Positions 35,791 to 47,400 of a DNA stretch of 64,000 nt are shown here, one piece after another; position 1 is the stretch's first letter, and the number at the start of each line of letters is the position of its first letter. The stretch is from positions 1 to 64,000 of the forward strand of contig CAYZUC010000004.1 in the NCBI GenBank assembly GCA_964481705.1, in the 5' to 3' direction. Below the pieces are notes generated by a model. It was not told where the DNA came from and did no database searches. It worked only from the letters and a program-made list of their open reading frames with translations. Source of the DNA: CAYZUC01 sp964481705 (GTDB taxonomy: Bacteria > Bacillota > Clostridia > Lachnospirales > Lachnospiraceae). The position numbers and the translations under genes were made by a program.

Positions 35791-36864
35791 ATGGAATATA
35801 TAGAAAGTGATCACATCCGATGGAATGCTAATCGGGACAAGGTTGTTGTGTTGGATCAAACAAAGCTGCCCAATAGAGAAGTGTTTTTGGAACTTGGAGA
35901 ACTGCAGGAAATGTATGATGCGATATATTTCCTTCAAGTGAGAGGTGCACCGTGTATCGGTATATTTGCAGGTTATGCAATAGCTGTTAGAGCCCGCGCT
36001 ATCTGGATGGATAAGATGAATTATGAGCAGTTTTATTGTGCATTGAAAAGGGAAGCAGCGTATCTGAATGAATCTCGTCCTACAGCTGTAAATCTCAGTT
36101 GGGCAATCAAAAGAATGCTCACATTTGTGGAAACACATAAAACAGAGACAAGGGAAGTCTTATTGAATGAAATTACAGAGGAAGCAATACGAATTCACGA
36201 AGAAGATATCGCAATGTGTCACTCAATATCAGAGTATGGTTTAACACTGGTTAAGGACGGGGACGGTATATTGACTCACTGTAATGCCGGACCTCTTGCA
36301 ACTTCGAGATATGGGACAGCACTCGGACCAATTCTCTTAGGCGAGGAAAGAGGATACCACTTTCATGTTTTTTCGGATGAGACAAGACCTTTGCTTCAGG
36401 GTACAAGACTGACAAGCTATGAGCTTGGAAAAAAGAATGTTGATGTAACTTTAATTTGTGATAATATGGCGAGTATTATTATGAAGCAAGGAAAGATTCA
36501 AGCTTGTTTTGTTGGCTGCGACCGTGTTGCCGCAAATGGTGATACAGCGAATAAGATTGGAACAAGTGGTGTAGCTATTTTGGCAAAATACTATGGAATT
36601 CCATTTTATGTACTTGGACCATATTCATCCATAGATCTGAATTGTCCAAATGGGGACAAGATTGTGATCGAAGAGCGTAAGCCGAATGAAATCAAGGAGA
36701 TGTTCTACAAGGAACCGTTTGAGCTTCCCCATGTTAAATGCTATAACCCCGCATTTGACGTAACGGATCATTCCTTGATTACAGCCATTGTGACAGATAG
36801 GGGTATTTGCTACCCACCTTTTTCAGAGAGTATTTTGAGATTTGCAGATAAAGAAACGAAATAA
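35791..36864 (+). CDS. mtnA: S-methyl-5-thioribose-1-phosphate isomerase
   Basis: This aldose-ketose isomerase converts 5-methylthioribose 1-phosphate to methylthioribulose 1-phosphate in methionine salvage. It has 357 residues. Motifs are [14 protein letters not shown], the catalytic-Cys region [20 protein letters not shown], the catalytic-Asp region [17 protein letters not shown] and [20 protein letters not shown]. The start at 35791 has GGGAG at the right distance; a GTG at 35782 is too close to it. It sits between PNP and cytidine deaminase. Confidence 0.95.
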   Translation: MEYIESDHIRWNANRDKVVVLDQTKLPNREVFLELGELQEMYDAIYFLQVRGAPCIGIFAGYAIAVRARAIWMDKMNYEQFYCALKREAAYLNESRPTAVNLSWAIKRMLTFVETHKTETREVLLNEITEEAIRIHEEDIAMCHSISEYGLTLVKDGDGILTHCNAGPLATSRYGTALGPILLGEERGYHFHVFSDETRPLLQGTRLTSYELGKKNVDVTLICDNMASIIMKQGKIQACFVGCDRVAANGDTANKIGTSGVAILAKYYGIPFYVLGPYSSIDLNCPNGDKIVIEERKPNEIKEMFYKEPFELPHVKCYNPAFDVTDHSLITAIVTDRGICYPPFSESILRFADKETK

Positions 36865-36891
36865 TAATGAAAGCATAAAACAAAAGGTAAT

Positions 36892-36967
36892 CGTGTGAAG
36901 AATGAATTTATCACACGGCAACTTTGTGCTTGCGCCCAAAGTTTGCGGGGTATTAGCAAGAATGGAG
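36892..36967 (+). promoter_or_regulatory. Structured leader with candidate pseudoknot before cdd
   Basis: Hairpin 1 is CGTGTGA (36892-36898) with TCACACG (36911-36917). Hairpin 2 is AACTTTG (36920-36926) with CAAAGTT (36937-36943). The loop of hairpin 2 contains CTTGC (36929-36933), which can pair with GCAAG (36956-36960), ending 3 nt before the GGAG ribosome binding site of cdd (36964-36967). This is the arrangement of an H-type pseudoknot that could block translation. No known riboswitch class was recognised. Confidence 0.4.
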
Positions 36968-36973
36968 ATTAAT

Positions 36974-37381
36974 ATGGAAGAAAAATTAATTTGTGAGGCT
37001 ATTCGTGCAAGAGAGCTTGCATATTGTCCTTATTCGAATTATCGAGTAGGAGCAGCTTTGCTGACCAGGGATGGAAGAATCTTTACAGGATGTAATATAG
37101 AGAATGCTTCTTATGGGGCGACTAATTGTGCAGAGAGAACTGCGATATTTAAAGCAGTGAGTGAAGGCGTACGTACAGTTAAGATGATAGCGATAGTAGG
37201 AGGTCATGGTGAAGATGCGGATGACTATGCTTTTCCTTGTGGGATATGCAGACAGGTGCTAAGAGAATTCTGTGATCCAACAGAGCTGATTGTATTGGTT
37301 GCAAAGAATACAAGAGATTATAAAAAAATGACACTTGATGAATTGCTTCCGGAAAGCTTTGGCCCGGATAATTTGAACTAG
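36974..37381 (+). CDS. cdd: Cytidine deaminase
   Basis: This zinc enzyme converts cytidine and deoxycytidine to uridine forms. It has 135 residues, the typical homotetrameric size. Motifs are YCPYSNYRVGAAL, GCNIENASYGATNCAERTA (Cys ligand and catalytic Glu) and FPCGICRQVLREF (two Cys ligands). Start 36974 is chosen because GGAG lies 6 nt upstream; longer frames from 36902 run through the structured leader. Its place among purine and MTA salvage genes groups several nucleoside-recycling steps. Confidence 0.95.
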   Translation: MEEKLICEAIRARELAYCPYSNYRVGAALLTRDGRIFTGCNIENASYGATNCAERTAIFKAVSEGVRTVKMIAIVGGHGEDADDYAFPCGICRQVLREFCDPTELIVLVAKNTRDYKKMTLDELLPESFGPDNLN

Positions 37382-37403
37382 CTAATTTGGGGAGGTAATA
37401 ATT

Positions 37404-38711
37404 ATGTATATTCGTATTTATAATGCAAAAATACTTACAATGGAACAGGGATTATCGATTATTCAAGGTGAATTGTGGATTCAAGATAAGCGTATTATTT
37501 ATATTGGAGACGGAATCCGTGGTAAGGATGCAATATATTATGAGAAGAATATCAATGATACCATTTGGGACCGTGAAATTGATGCAGATGGAAACCTTGT
37601 CATGCCAGGGTTTAAAAATGCACATACACACTCGGCCATGACATTTTTAAGATCCTATGCAGATGATATGAATCTACAGGATTGGCTAAATGTGAAGGTT
37701 TTTCCAAAGGAAGCAAAGCTAACGGAAGAAGATATCTATCATCTTACGAAACTTGCCAATCTCGAATATCTTACGAGTGGTATTACCGGTATTATGGAAA
37801 TGTATCTGACTCCGGAATCAATTGCAAGAGCATGTGAGGACACCGGTATGCGCTGCGTACAGGTTGGTGGAGTCAATAATTTTAGTCAATCAGTAGAAAT
37901 GGTAGAGGAAATGTATGAAAAGCTAAATCAGAAGGATTCTTTGAACAGCTTTATGATAGGTACACATTCCGAATACTTATGCAGTGAAGAATTGTTGGAA
38001 AAGATCAGTGGATTGGTACATAAATATCAAGCACCTTTCTTTTGTCATAATTCAGAGACCAGAAGGGAAGTTGATGAATGTATTGAAAAGACAGGGCTGA
38101 CACCAACAGAACATATGGATAGACTTGGTCTGTTTGATTGCGGTGGTGGCGGATATCATTGTGTATACTTAAGTGAGCATGATATTCAGATATTCGAAAA
38201 AAGAGGATTGACGGTGGTTACAAACCCAGCTTCTAATTTGAAACTCGCCAGTGGCATTGCTCCTTTGGAAAAGTATAGAAAAGCTGGATTGAATATAGCA
38301 ATTGGCACAGATGGACCGGCCAGCAACAATTGTCTCGATATGTTCCGAGAGATGTTTTTAGTGACGGCATTGGCAAAATATACGGAGGATGATGCCTCTG
38401 CAATGGATGCCAATCATGTTTTGGAAATGGCTACTGTTGGGGGAGCCAGAGCAATGGGATTGCATGAAAGTGATGTTTTAAAGGTTGGTAATTATGCAGA
38501 TCTGATTATGTTGGATTTGAAACAGCCAAACATGCAGCCAATCAACAATATCACGAAGAATATTGTATACAGTGGAAGCAAGAACAATATCAAGATGACC
38601 ATGATTAATGGAAAGATTTTATATGAGAATGGAGAATTCTTTGTAGGGGAGAGCGTTACGGATATTTATGAGAAAGCAAATGAAATTGCATTACGACTTA
38701 ACGGAGAATAA
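37404..38711 (+). CDS. 5'-Methylthioadenosine / S-adenosylhomocysteine deaminase-type amidohydrolase
   Basis: A 435-residue amidohydrolase of the TRZ/ATZ-MtaD group, which deaminates MTA or SAH to the inosine analogues. Metal and catalytic residues are visible: NAHTHSAMTFLRSYADDM (HxH), GTHSEYLCS, FFCHNSETRREV (His), YHCVYLSEHD (His) and IGTDGPASNNCLDMF (Asp). GGGAGG supports the ATG. With PNP and MtnA two and three genes upstream it fits a path MTA to methylthioinosine to methylthioribose 1-phosphate. Guanine or other aminohydrolase activity is less likely given these motifs. Confidence 0.88.
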   Translation: MYIRIYNAKILTMEQGLSIIQGELWIQDKRIIYIGDGIRGKDAIYYEKNINDTIWDREIDADGNLVMPGFKNAHTHSAMTFLRSYADDMNLQDWLNVKVFPKEAKLTEEDIYHLTKLANLEYLTSGITGIMEMYLTPESIARACEDTGMRCVQVGGVNNFSQSVEMVEEMYEKLNQKDSLNSFMIGTHSEYLCSEELLEKISGLVHKYQAPFFCHNSETRREVDECIEKTGLTPTEHMDRLGLFDCGGGGYHCVYLSEHDIQIFEKRGLTVVTNPASNLKLASGIAPLEKYRKAGLNIAIGTDGPASNNCLDMFREMFLVTALAKYTEDDASAMDANHVLEMATVGGARAMGLHESDVLKVGNYADLIMLDLKQPNMQPINNITKNIVYSGSKNNIKMTMINGKILYENGEFFVGESVTDIYEKANEIALRLNGE

Positions 38712-38728
38712 GACATCGGAGATGAGTT

Positions 38729-40426
38729 ATGGAGAATATTGAATGGATATTGTTTAGTATTTGTGCTTTGGCGGCACTTATGTTTATTTTTATCAAGGGT
38801 GCTATAGATGAACATAAAAAGCATAAGAGATTTTTGGAGAGATTAAAAGAAGATTATGGTAGTCGTCCGGAACGGGAGTACGAGTATAACGAATTTCAAA
38901 ACATCACACATCTATTCCAAAGAAGTTTAGAGAACAGTAACGATGATATTATTGATGATATAACCTGGAATGATTTGGATATGGATTCCATATATATGCT
39001 TGTAAATCACACATGGTCACAATCTGGAAGTGAGTATCTCTACGATATGCTAAGAAAACCTGTTAGAGATATGGAAGTTCTTAAGGAAAGGAATCGTGTT
39101 ATTCAATTCTTTGAAAAGAATGAAGCAGAGCGGATTCGGCTGCAAGATGCGTTTGCCAGCATGGGAAGAACAAGTCGCCTTTCTATGTCAGATTATATTT
39201 ATCATTTGAAAAATGTGGAAGAAAAGAGCAATTTGATTCATTACATTTGTATTATTGCAGGAGTCATTGCAATGGCTATGATTTTCATACAGCCGCCATT
39301 AGGATTTTGCCTTTTTTTTCTTACCCTTATTTTAAATCTTGTTGTTTACTTTAGGAGAAAGGCTGAGATTGATCCATATATTACGACTTTTGGATATCTG
39401 ATGCGTATGATGAGAGAGTCCAAAAAGATTACGAGCATTCCTATTCCGGAGATTAAGTCTTATGATGAAGAAATATCAGAGGCATTGAAGACGTTAAAAC
39501 AATTTCAGAGAAATTCGTATATTCTGATGTCTAATCAGAGAATGACCGGTAATCTTATGGAGCTCCCGCTGGATTACTTAAGGATGTTTTTTCATCTCGA
39601 TTTGATTAAGTTCAATTCCATGTTGAAGGTGACGCGAGAGCACGAAAAAGAAATTCGAACGATCATGAAGGTGACAGGCTTTCTGGATGCGATGATCTCA
39701 ATTGGAGAATTTCGAAAATCTCTTTCCTATTATTGTGTTCCGGATTTTCATTCAGACGAAAGCATTGATATAGAGATAAAAGATCTATATCATCCATTAT
39801 TGGAACATCCTGTGAGCAATTCCATCAAAACGAGTAAAGGTATTCTTGTAACTGGTTCTAATGCATCGGGAAAATCAACCTTTTTAAAATCTGTCGCCAT
39901 TAATTCTATTTTGGCAGAGACAATATATACCGTTGCAGGAACTGTTTACTCTGCGAATTACTTCAAAATATTCTCATCTATGGCGTTGGGGGATAATATT
40001 TTTTCGGGGGAAAGCTATTATATAGTAGAAATTAAAAGCTTAAAGAGGATATTGGACAGTATATCGGATGATACACCGGTTTTGTGCTTTGTGGATGAGG
40101 TACTACGTGGGACAAATACCGTCGAGCGTATAGCGGCATCTTCCAGAATATTAAAAAGTCTAAATGCTAAGAGGATTATATGCTTTGCAGCCACTCATGA
40201 TATTGAACTTACCCACATTCTGGAAGAGGGATATGATAACTATCACTTTACAGAGGAAGTAAGTGAAAATGATGTGATATTCTCTTATGAAATCAAAAAG
40301 GGAAGGGCTACAAGCCGAAATGCTATTCGATTGTTGAACATGATAGGTTTTGAAAAATCCATTACAGATAGTGCTGAAAAAGCTGCTCAGGACTTTCTTG
40401 AAAAAGGAGTTTGGAGAAAATATTAA
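38729..40426 (+). CDS. Membrane-associated MutS-like ATPase
   Basis: This 565-residue protein has an N-terminal membrane helix (WILFSICALAALMFIFIKGAI, residues 5-25) and another hydrophobic block at ~170-215. The C-terminal MutS ATPase domain (~370-565) has Walker A TGSNASGKSTFLKS, Walker B region VLCFVDEVLRGTN and IICFAATHDIELTH. It has no mismatch-recognition domain, so classical mismatch repair is unlikely. Similar membrane MutS-like proteins exist in many Firmicutes without a known role. It is followed by a strong terminator. Confidence 0.85.
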   Translation: MENIEWILFSICALAALMFIFIKGAIDEHKKHKRFLERLKEDYGSRPEREYEYNEFQNITHLFQRSLENSNDDIIDDITWNDLDMDSIYMLVNHTWSQSGSEYLYDMLRKPVRDMEVLKERNRVIQFFEKNEAERIRLQDAFASMGRTSRLSMSDYIYHLKNVEEKSNLIHYICIIAGVIAMAMIFIQPPLGFCLFFLTLILNLVVYFRRKAEIDPYITTFGYLMRMMRESKKITSIPIPEIKSYDEEISEALKTLKQFQRNSYILMSNQRMTGNLMELPLDYLRMFFHLDLIKFNSMLKVTREHEKEIRTIMKVTGFLDAMISIGEFRKSLSYYCVPDFHSDESIDIEIKDLYHPLLEHPVSNSIKTSKGILVTGSNASGKSTFLKSVAINSILAETIYTVAGTVYSANYFKIFSSMALGDNIFSGESYYIVEIKSLKRILDSISDDTPVLCFVDEVLRGTNTVERIAASSRILKSLNAKRIICFAATHDIELTHILEEGYDNYHFTEEVSENDVIFSYEIKKGRATSRNAIRLLNMIGFEKSITDSAEKAAQDFLEKGVWRKY

Positions 40427-40432
40427 AAAGTT

Positions 40433-40465
40433 GACCCTAAATTTGTTTTAGGGTCGTCTTTTTTT
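40433..40465 (+). terminator. Intrinsic terminator after the MutS-like gene
   Basis: GACCCTAAA (40433-40441) pairs with TTTAGGGTC (40447-40455), then seven Ts. Confidence 0.9.
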
Positions 40466-40542
40466 ATAGAGCAAGGAAATAAAGTAGACAAATTACTTAA
40501 GTTTTTATTAATTTTTTGTACAATATTATGAATTGGTAATTG

Positions 40543-40571
40543 TTGACATTGCTTTCGTATTATTATATAGT
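40543..40571 (+). promoter_or_regulatory. SigmaA promoter of the sortase-adhesin operon
   Basis: TTGACA (40543-40548), 17-bp spacer, TATAGT (40566-40571). The predicted leader is only ~30 nt, so no riboswitch fits before the sortase gene. Confidence 0.8.
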
Positions 40572-40609
40572 TATATCGTGTGGTTTTGAGTTTTTTTAAG
40601 GAGTAACCA

Positions 40610-41395
40610 TTGAGAAAAGTGATATTACGTGTATTCTTGGTAATTGCAGTTGTGGTATTTATTTTTTCGGGATATCAATTTTTTCGCATTTATCAGGAGT
40701 ATAAAAAGGGTACAGATGAGTATCAGGAAGTATCAGAAGCAGTACGACTTGTACAACCAGTAGAGGAGAGTTCCCCCAAGGTACCGGAGAAAGAGAAAAA
40801 AGAAACCTTTTTGTCCATTGACTTTGGAGCTTTAAAAGAGAAAAATCCGGATTTGATAGCATGGATATATATGGAATCCTGCAATATCAGTTATCCAGTG
40901 GTACAAGGAAAAGACAATGAGACATATCTTCATAGAACATTTGAAGGTGAGTATAATGGATGTGGTTGCATTTTCTCCGATTATCAATCTCGGGGAGATT
41001 TTACTGACTATAACACATTCTTATATGGACACAACATGAAGAATGGAGCAATGTTTGGAGGGTTAAAGAAGCTGCTTCGAGAGAAAGATTTATATGATGA
41101 AGATCCTTATTTTTATGTTTACACAGAGGATTACATCTATAAATATATTATTTGTTCTTATTATGTTACACAGCCCGATAGCGACAGTTATCGAAGTATT
41201 ACCGACGAAGATGATTTCGATAGGTATTTAAAGATGGTTAAGGCTAGAACTGTTCATAATTGCAGCTTGGATGAATTAGAGACGTCCAGAAGAATGGTGA
41301 CTTTATCCACATGCTCTGGAACTGGAGAGAACAAAAAAAGATTCCTAGTCCATGGTTTGGAACTTGAAAGACTTCCAAATATTTATCATCATTAG
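40610..41395 (+). CDS. srtB: Class B sortase
   Basis: This membrane cysteine transpeptidase anchors proteins to peptidoglycan. It has 261 residues from a TTG start 6 nt after AAGGAG. There is one N-terminal membrane helix (VILRVFLVIAVVVFIFSGYQFF), a class B-type long domain, catalytic His in LYGHNMKNGAMFG, catalytic Cys in TLSTCSG and Arg in RFLVHG. The adhesin gene starts 22 bp downstream and no terminator separates them, so this is probably its dedicated sortase. The class B label rests on the DYNTFLYGHNM and TLSTCS patterns. Confidence 0.9.
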   Translation: MRKVILRVFLVIAVVVFIFSGYQFFRIYQEYKKGTDEYQEVSEAVRLVQPVEESSPKVPEKEKKETFLSIDFGALKEKNPDLIAWIYMESCNISYPVVQGKDNETYLHRTFEGEYNGCGCIFSDYQSRGDFTDYNTFLYGHNMKNGAMFGGLKKLLREKDLYDEDPYFYVYTEDYIYKYIICSYYVTQPDSDSYRSITDEDDFDRYLKMVKARTVHNCSLDELETSRRMVTLSTCSGTGENKKRFLVHGLELERLPNIYHH

Positions 41396-41417
41396 TTTAG
41401 AAAAGGAGAGTAAGGAA

Positions 41418-44400
41418 ATGGGAAGAAAGAGAGTAAAAGCGACGATTGCATTTCTTGTATTAGTAGCTATGCTTACACAGAGCAGCTATAGTGCAATTGC
41501 AAACATCAGTAATTCACATTCTGTATTTGCAGGTGAGGAAGCAGCCGCCGTAATTAATGAAGAAAGCGTAGAGGAACCTGTTGAAGAAGCGCTTCCTGGA
41601 GAAGAAGGCGCAGCAGTGGATCTGCCTTCGGATGAGATTCCGGCTGAGAATGTTGAAGAACCGGATATCGAAGAGATTATTGAGGAACCAACAGAGGATG
41701 CTCCATTGAGTGAAGATGACAGCACTGTTGAGGAAATCATAGAAGTAAGTGAGAATGACGTTGTGGATGTTGTTTCGGATAACGTTATTTTTGGAGAAGA
41801 TACGGATAAGTTAATCGGTGGAACTACCAATGACACATTATTAGGCAATGGTGGTAATTATTCACTGGATTATATTTTGAATCACTATAATATTTTTATT
41901 AAAGAGGATGTAATTCCCATACCGGGAACAAGTAACCTTCAGCACATGGTAGGTTCCTTTGCTGTCGGAGGAGACGGAACCTTTAGTAATATCGGTTTGG
42001 GAGATAAGTTTTATCATCCTGCTTCTTCCTATGTAAAAGGAGATTTTAATCTGACCGGTGATTTTAATAACGGTCATAATGGTAAGGATGTTCAGAAGGA
42101 GTATTTTGGAACATCTAATATGAATAAGACCTCAGGATGGTGGGGCTGGAACAGAGACGGATATAGTTGGATGAAGATTTTATTCACAGACAACTATATT
42201 GATTTTGATGCAGCTTTTGATTCCATTAAGAGTGAAGCGAGTGCAATCAAGGGTAAAACTAAGATTACAAAATCAATGATTCAGAACAAGACAGCGACTG
42301 ATGGTGTAAGATGGTCGAATGAGAATGGCTTACGTGTGACTTTGGAAGTAGGACGTTCCTATGATTTCGAGACCTTTGATGGAATCAAATCAATCAATTT
42401 TAATACTGAAAATTACAGAGATAGCTCAGATACTACAATTACGAGCTCCGTTCAGAGAGTAGATAATTTCCCGATTTGTTATTTCAATAACAAGCAGTTT
42501 GCAGCTATTTATCAGGGTTCAGATAAGCAGATGGATGATGTCGGAATGAGTATCGTTTACTTGTTACCGAATGCTACATATGTTCACAATGATGGAAGCA
42601 CTGATATTGTAGGACATCTGGTAGCTCCCAATGCATACGTTGAATATCAGGGCTCCAATTACAATGGATGTGTTGTTGCCAAGCGTTTTGCTTCCGGATC
42701 TGAGGGTCATATGTGGCCATACAATGGACATACATTCAAACCTACAGAATCTGGATTTAAGGCATATAAGACAGTAAACGGTTCTGCACCGAATGGGGAA
42801 CAGATTTTTAATTTTAGTCTGGACAAGTGGAATACATCTTCTAATAAGTGGGAGAATATTCAGACCAAGCAGAACAATGGCTCAGATGTCGAATTTGATA
42901 ATATCAGATATAGTAAGGCAGAAGATGAAGGAACCTATTATTATAGAATATCTGAGACTACCGGAGGAACAGCCGGCTACAATATCGACACGGTAAAGTA
43001 TATCGTAAAAGATGTTGTTACAAATAAGGGAACAGAGAGCAATGTTGAGCTTGTTTGCAATAGTACATATTATAAATGCGGCGAAGTAAGCCAGATTAAC
43101 AGTGGCAATATGATTACGGATGGAACTAAGGTTGTATTCAATAATACATCTGTGCCACGTAATGGCAGTATTGTTCTTTCTGCAAAGAAAACAATTAACA
43201 AAACGAGTAAACCAAGTGACTTTAGTGACAGTACATTCAAGTTCACATTAAAGGACGCAAAAGGTAATGTCTTAAGCAAAGCAACAAACAATGGCGATGG
43301 TGAAGTTACGTTTGCGCCTATTGAATATACAGAAAAGGGTACCTACACATATACCATTACCGAAGAAGCAAAGGATGGTTATATTTGTGATACCACAAGT
43401 CATAAGGTCGTTGTGGATGTTGTTGACGATCCGGATGATTACAGTTTGTTCAAATGTATTATCAAAGAGCCAACTTCTAACAATGGTGTTACTGTCATTA
43501 ACAATGACATCGAACTGGATGGTTATGCGGTAATCAATGGTAAGAAATTCCTGGATGGTAAAAAGCCTGCTGCTGGTTTATTCAGCTTTAGCTTATATCA
43601 GATAGTAAATGGACAGGAGAAAAAGCTTGGAGACAGCGTTACCAATGATGCAAATGGTAATTTTGAGTTCCCGAAGATTACTGGATTTACGCTTGCAGAT
43701 GTTGGAAAGACATTTAAATATGTTGTAAGAGAAGATGTTGGAAATGATTCCGCTTATATTTACAGCGATTCCTATTTCAATGTTACAGTTACTCCTGAAT
43801 TAAAACAGGATCCTGTTACAAAGAAAAATATATTAGTGTGCAATGCGATCAATAATGGCGGCGGAGATATTGTATTCTATAATACATCCAATGATGGTAA
43901 GACATGGACCCCATTAGCTAGTAAGGTTTTAACTGGAATTGAAATGAAGGATGGAGATTTCACTTTCAATTTGGAACCAATCAAGAGCTATGGTGCTGTA
44001 GTTGAAAACGCTACTCAGCAGAAGCATAATGTTGGGAATTTCGTAAACTTCGACGAAGTTAAATTCTACCAAGCAGGTGAATATTATTTTAAGATTAGCG
44101 AAGTAAATGGTGGTAAGGATAATTACACCTATGATGATGTTGTGTATTATGCAAAGGTTGTTGTGACTGGAGGTAAAACCGGAGAAATCAATCCACCGGT
44201 TGTTACCTATTCAAAAGACAAGAGCTTTATTCAAGGCAATAATAATGTTGTATTGATTGACCCGAATGGTGGACAGAATATTGTGTTTCAAAACTCATAT
44301 AATGCAAATTGTGAGGAACAGATTACCGGTCTTAAGAAAGTAACCGGCAATTATAAAATGAAAGCAAGTGAATTCCAGTTTGAATTAGTTCAGACGGATG

Positions 44401-47400
44401 AGACATATCAGAATCAACTTCCTGGTACTAAGGTTGAGCACGTAGGTAACAAGGAAGATGGAACATTTGCATTCAACAAATTCATTTTCTCTAATGATGA
44501 TATTGGTAAGACTTTCTATTACACAGTAAAAGAGACTGGTGCTGATAATGATAAGATTATCTGCGATGAAACCATATATAATGTAAAGATTGAAGTAAAA
44601 TATGATCGTGATCATAATGTCCTGTCAGCTGTGAAAACAATTGAAGACAGTAATGAAATCGTATTTACAAATCTCTTTATCAATGATGCAAGTTCTCAGA
44701 TTCAGGCTAAGAAGGTTATGAGCAAAGAGGGAACGCAGGTTCCGTTGATTAAGGGTGCATTTTCCTTTGATTTATATCGTGGAGCTGGAGATTTGAAAGC
44801 AGAGAATCTTTTCCAGACCAAGAAGAATCAGGATGGTGGTCTTGTTCAGTTCGATCAGATTAATTATGTTTTATCTGATATGGGCGGAAAGTCCGAAAGA
44901 AGCTTTGTTTATACAATTGTAGAGAATTATGATAATAAACTTCCGGGATACACATACTCGACGAAGAAATATACCGCAACCATTAAGGTTCAGAGAGTTG
45001 GAAATGATCTTGTTGCATCACAGCCGGTTTATCGAGATGAAAATGGCGTAGAGGTGAATGAGGCTGTATTCGAAAATCGTTATGATGCATCCTGTGAAGC
45101 AGAGATCAAGGGTGACAAGACAGTAATTAAAGGAAATGAGATTTTCACTGGAAATCAGATTCCAGATGATCTCTATACATTCAAGTTGACGGATTCCAAT
45201 GGTGCGGATGTACCGGGAGTGGGTCTTGTTACAAATAAAAATGGAGCATTTGCGTTCACAAAACTTACATATACTCAGACCGGTACTTATGAGTATAAAG
45301 TGAAAGAAATTGCAGGTGATGAGCCAAATACTACCTATGACAAGACAATTTATAATGTTAAAGTTGTAGTTAAGAACGATGCTAGTACTGGCAAGCTGAA
45401 TGCGGTTGTTACTTATTCTAATGGAACGGCTACAACAGATAAGGCATCCTTTACCAATTACCAGTTTAATCAGACTGAGATTAATTTCTTTGCTAAGAAG
45501 ACATTAGACGGAAAGAAATTGAATAAGGGAGAGTTTAAATTCAGACTTAGTGATGTAACTGATTCTGGTAATGTTAAGAATTTTGATGCATCCAATGATG
45601 AGAATGGTAATGTAAACTTTGATTATTCCAAGAAATTTACCAAATCTGATATTGGAAATGTTTATAAGTATCAGATTCGTGAGTTGATTCCGACTGTAAA
45701 AGAAAAATATTACAATTATGATGAGACGGTATACGATATTACGGTACGTATTAATGATGATGGAAAAGGAAATCCAGTAGCTGTTAAAGAAATTACTGCA
45801 AACAATTCTGGAAGCAGTAAGAATGTCGAGAATGATGTTGTTACTTTCCATAATGAATACAGTGCAAAAGGAAAAGTGGAATTCTCCGGTAAGAAATCGC
45901 TTGTTGGAAGAAGCTTAAATCCTAATGAGTTCGAATTTGTTCTTCGTGATGCTGATGGTAATGTGATTGAGAAGACAACAAACTCAGGAAACTTTATCGA
46001 TGGTAAGAACTCCTTCACATTTGAGCGTTCCTTTACTCAGGCTGATTTGAATGGTCAGAATTCAAAAGATTTCTTCTATTATGTAGAAGAAATTCAGGGA
46101 ACAAAGACCGGTATCGTATACGATTCCAGAGTATATGCGGTAAAAGTTACTGTAACTGATAATGGTGAAGGTAAGCTGAACACCGAGAAATTTGTAAAGT
46201 GTCTGAGCAGTGAAGAAGCAGATGCAAAGAAGGATAATACCTCTTGGTGGACAAAAATCAAAGATCAGTTAGTAAAATTCATTTTCTCATTAACTACGGA
46301 TGATATTGAATTTAAGAATGTATATAAGAATGATATTCAGATCCAGTTTGATGCTGTTAAAACATTAGATGGAAGAGATATTAATCATAGCAAGAAGTTT
46401 GCATTTAATATCAAGGGTGGTGTGACAAATGGTGCACCTGATAACTCCATGTATCTTGATGAAACGGTTTATAACAATGGTGAAAAAGTCGTATTCCCGG
46501 AAATAAACTATGATCAGGATGATATTAATAAGACATTTACTTATGTTATTACAGAGACCACTAATGATGGTGATGGATATACATGCGATAGAAGTAAATA
46601 CATCTATACAGTAATGCCTAGATATGAGGCTAATGATGGCACCATGTACCTGGAGAAGAGCCTTGTAAAAGATAATAGCATCGCAGACAAGGTAGTATTC
46701 AAGAATAAATATGATGCTGTTGGAAATTACAAGATTGACGGAACGAAGAACATGACCGGACGTGATATGTCAGCCGGTGAATTTACATTTACTATGAGCG
46801 AAGTTGATGCAAGTGGTAAAGTAGTGAATACATTTGATAATGTAACAAATGAAACAGAAGGCAAAACAAGTGGATTTGCGTTTGAAAATATCACCTACAC
46901 TTTGGATGATATTGGAGAGCATACATACCTGATTAGTGAAAATAAGGGTACTGCAGCAAATGTTACTTATGATGATTCTTATTTCAAAGTAGTTGTTACG
47001 GTAGACGATAAAGCTGGTAATGGAATTCTTGGTGTTTCTGCAAAGAAGACAAAGGTTCTCTCGGATGGTACGGAGATTGCAGTTTCAGATGTTGTATTTA
47101 ACAATGTCTATGTAGCTGATAATGAAGTTCCATTCAGTGCGCAGAAGAGACTGGAAGGAAAGACCCTTACAGATGAGAAGTTTACGTTTGCTTTATCGGA
47201 ACTGTTTAGCAATGGTCAGGAAAAAGTAATTGAAACAGTAGAAAATGATGGTAGTGTTATTTCTTTCAAGAATATTCATTACAAGAGTGATGTAGCTACG
47301 GATCTTGGAACTCATATTTATAAGATTCGAGAGACCAGTCCAGAAAAAGCTGGTTATACAAATAGTAATGAGGTATATACCATTACTGTTCAGGTAGCTA

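Noticed and set aside
38729..40426. Mismatch repair MutS
   Set aside because: It has the MutS ATPase domain but membrane helices instead of mismatch-recognition domains, so the repair label is not supported.
41486..41848. Long minus-strand frames opposite the adhesin, spoIVA and other genes
   Set aside because: They follow the codon bias of the plus-strand gene, lack ribosome binding sites and have low-complexity products.
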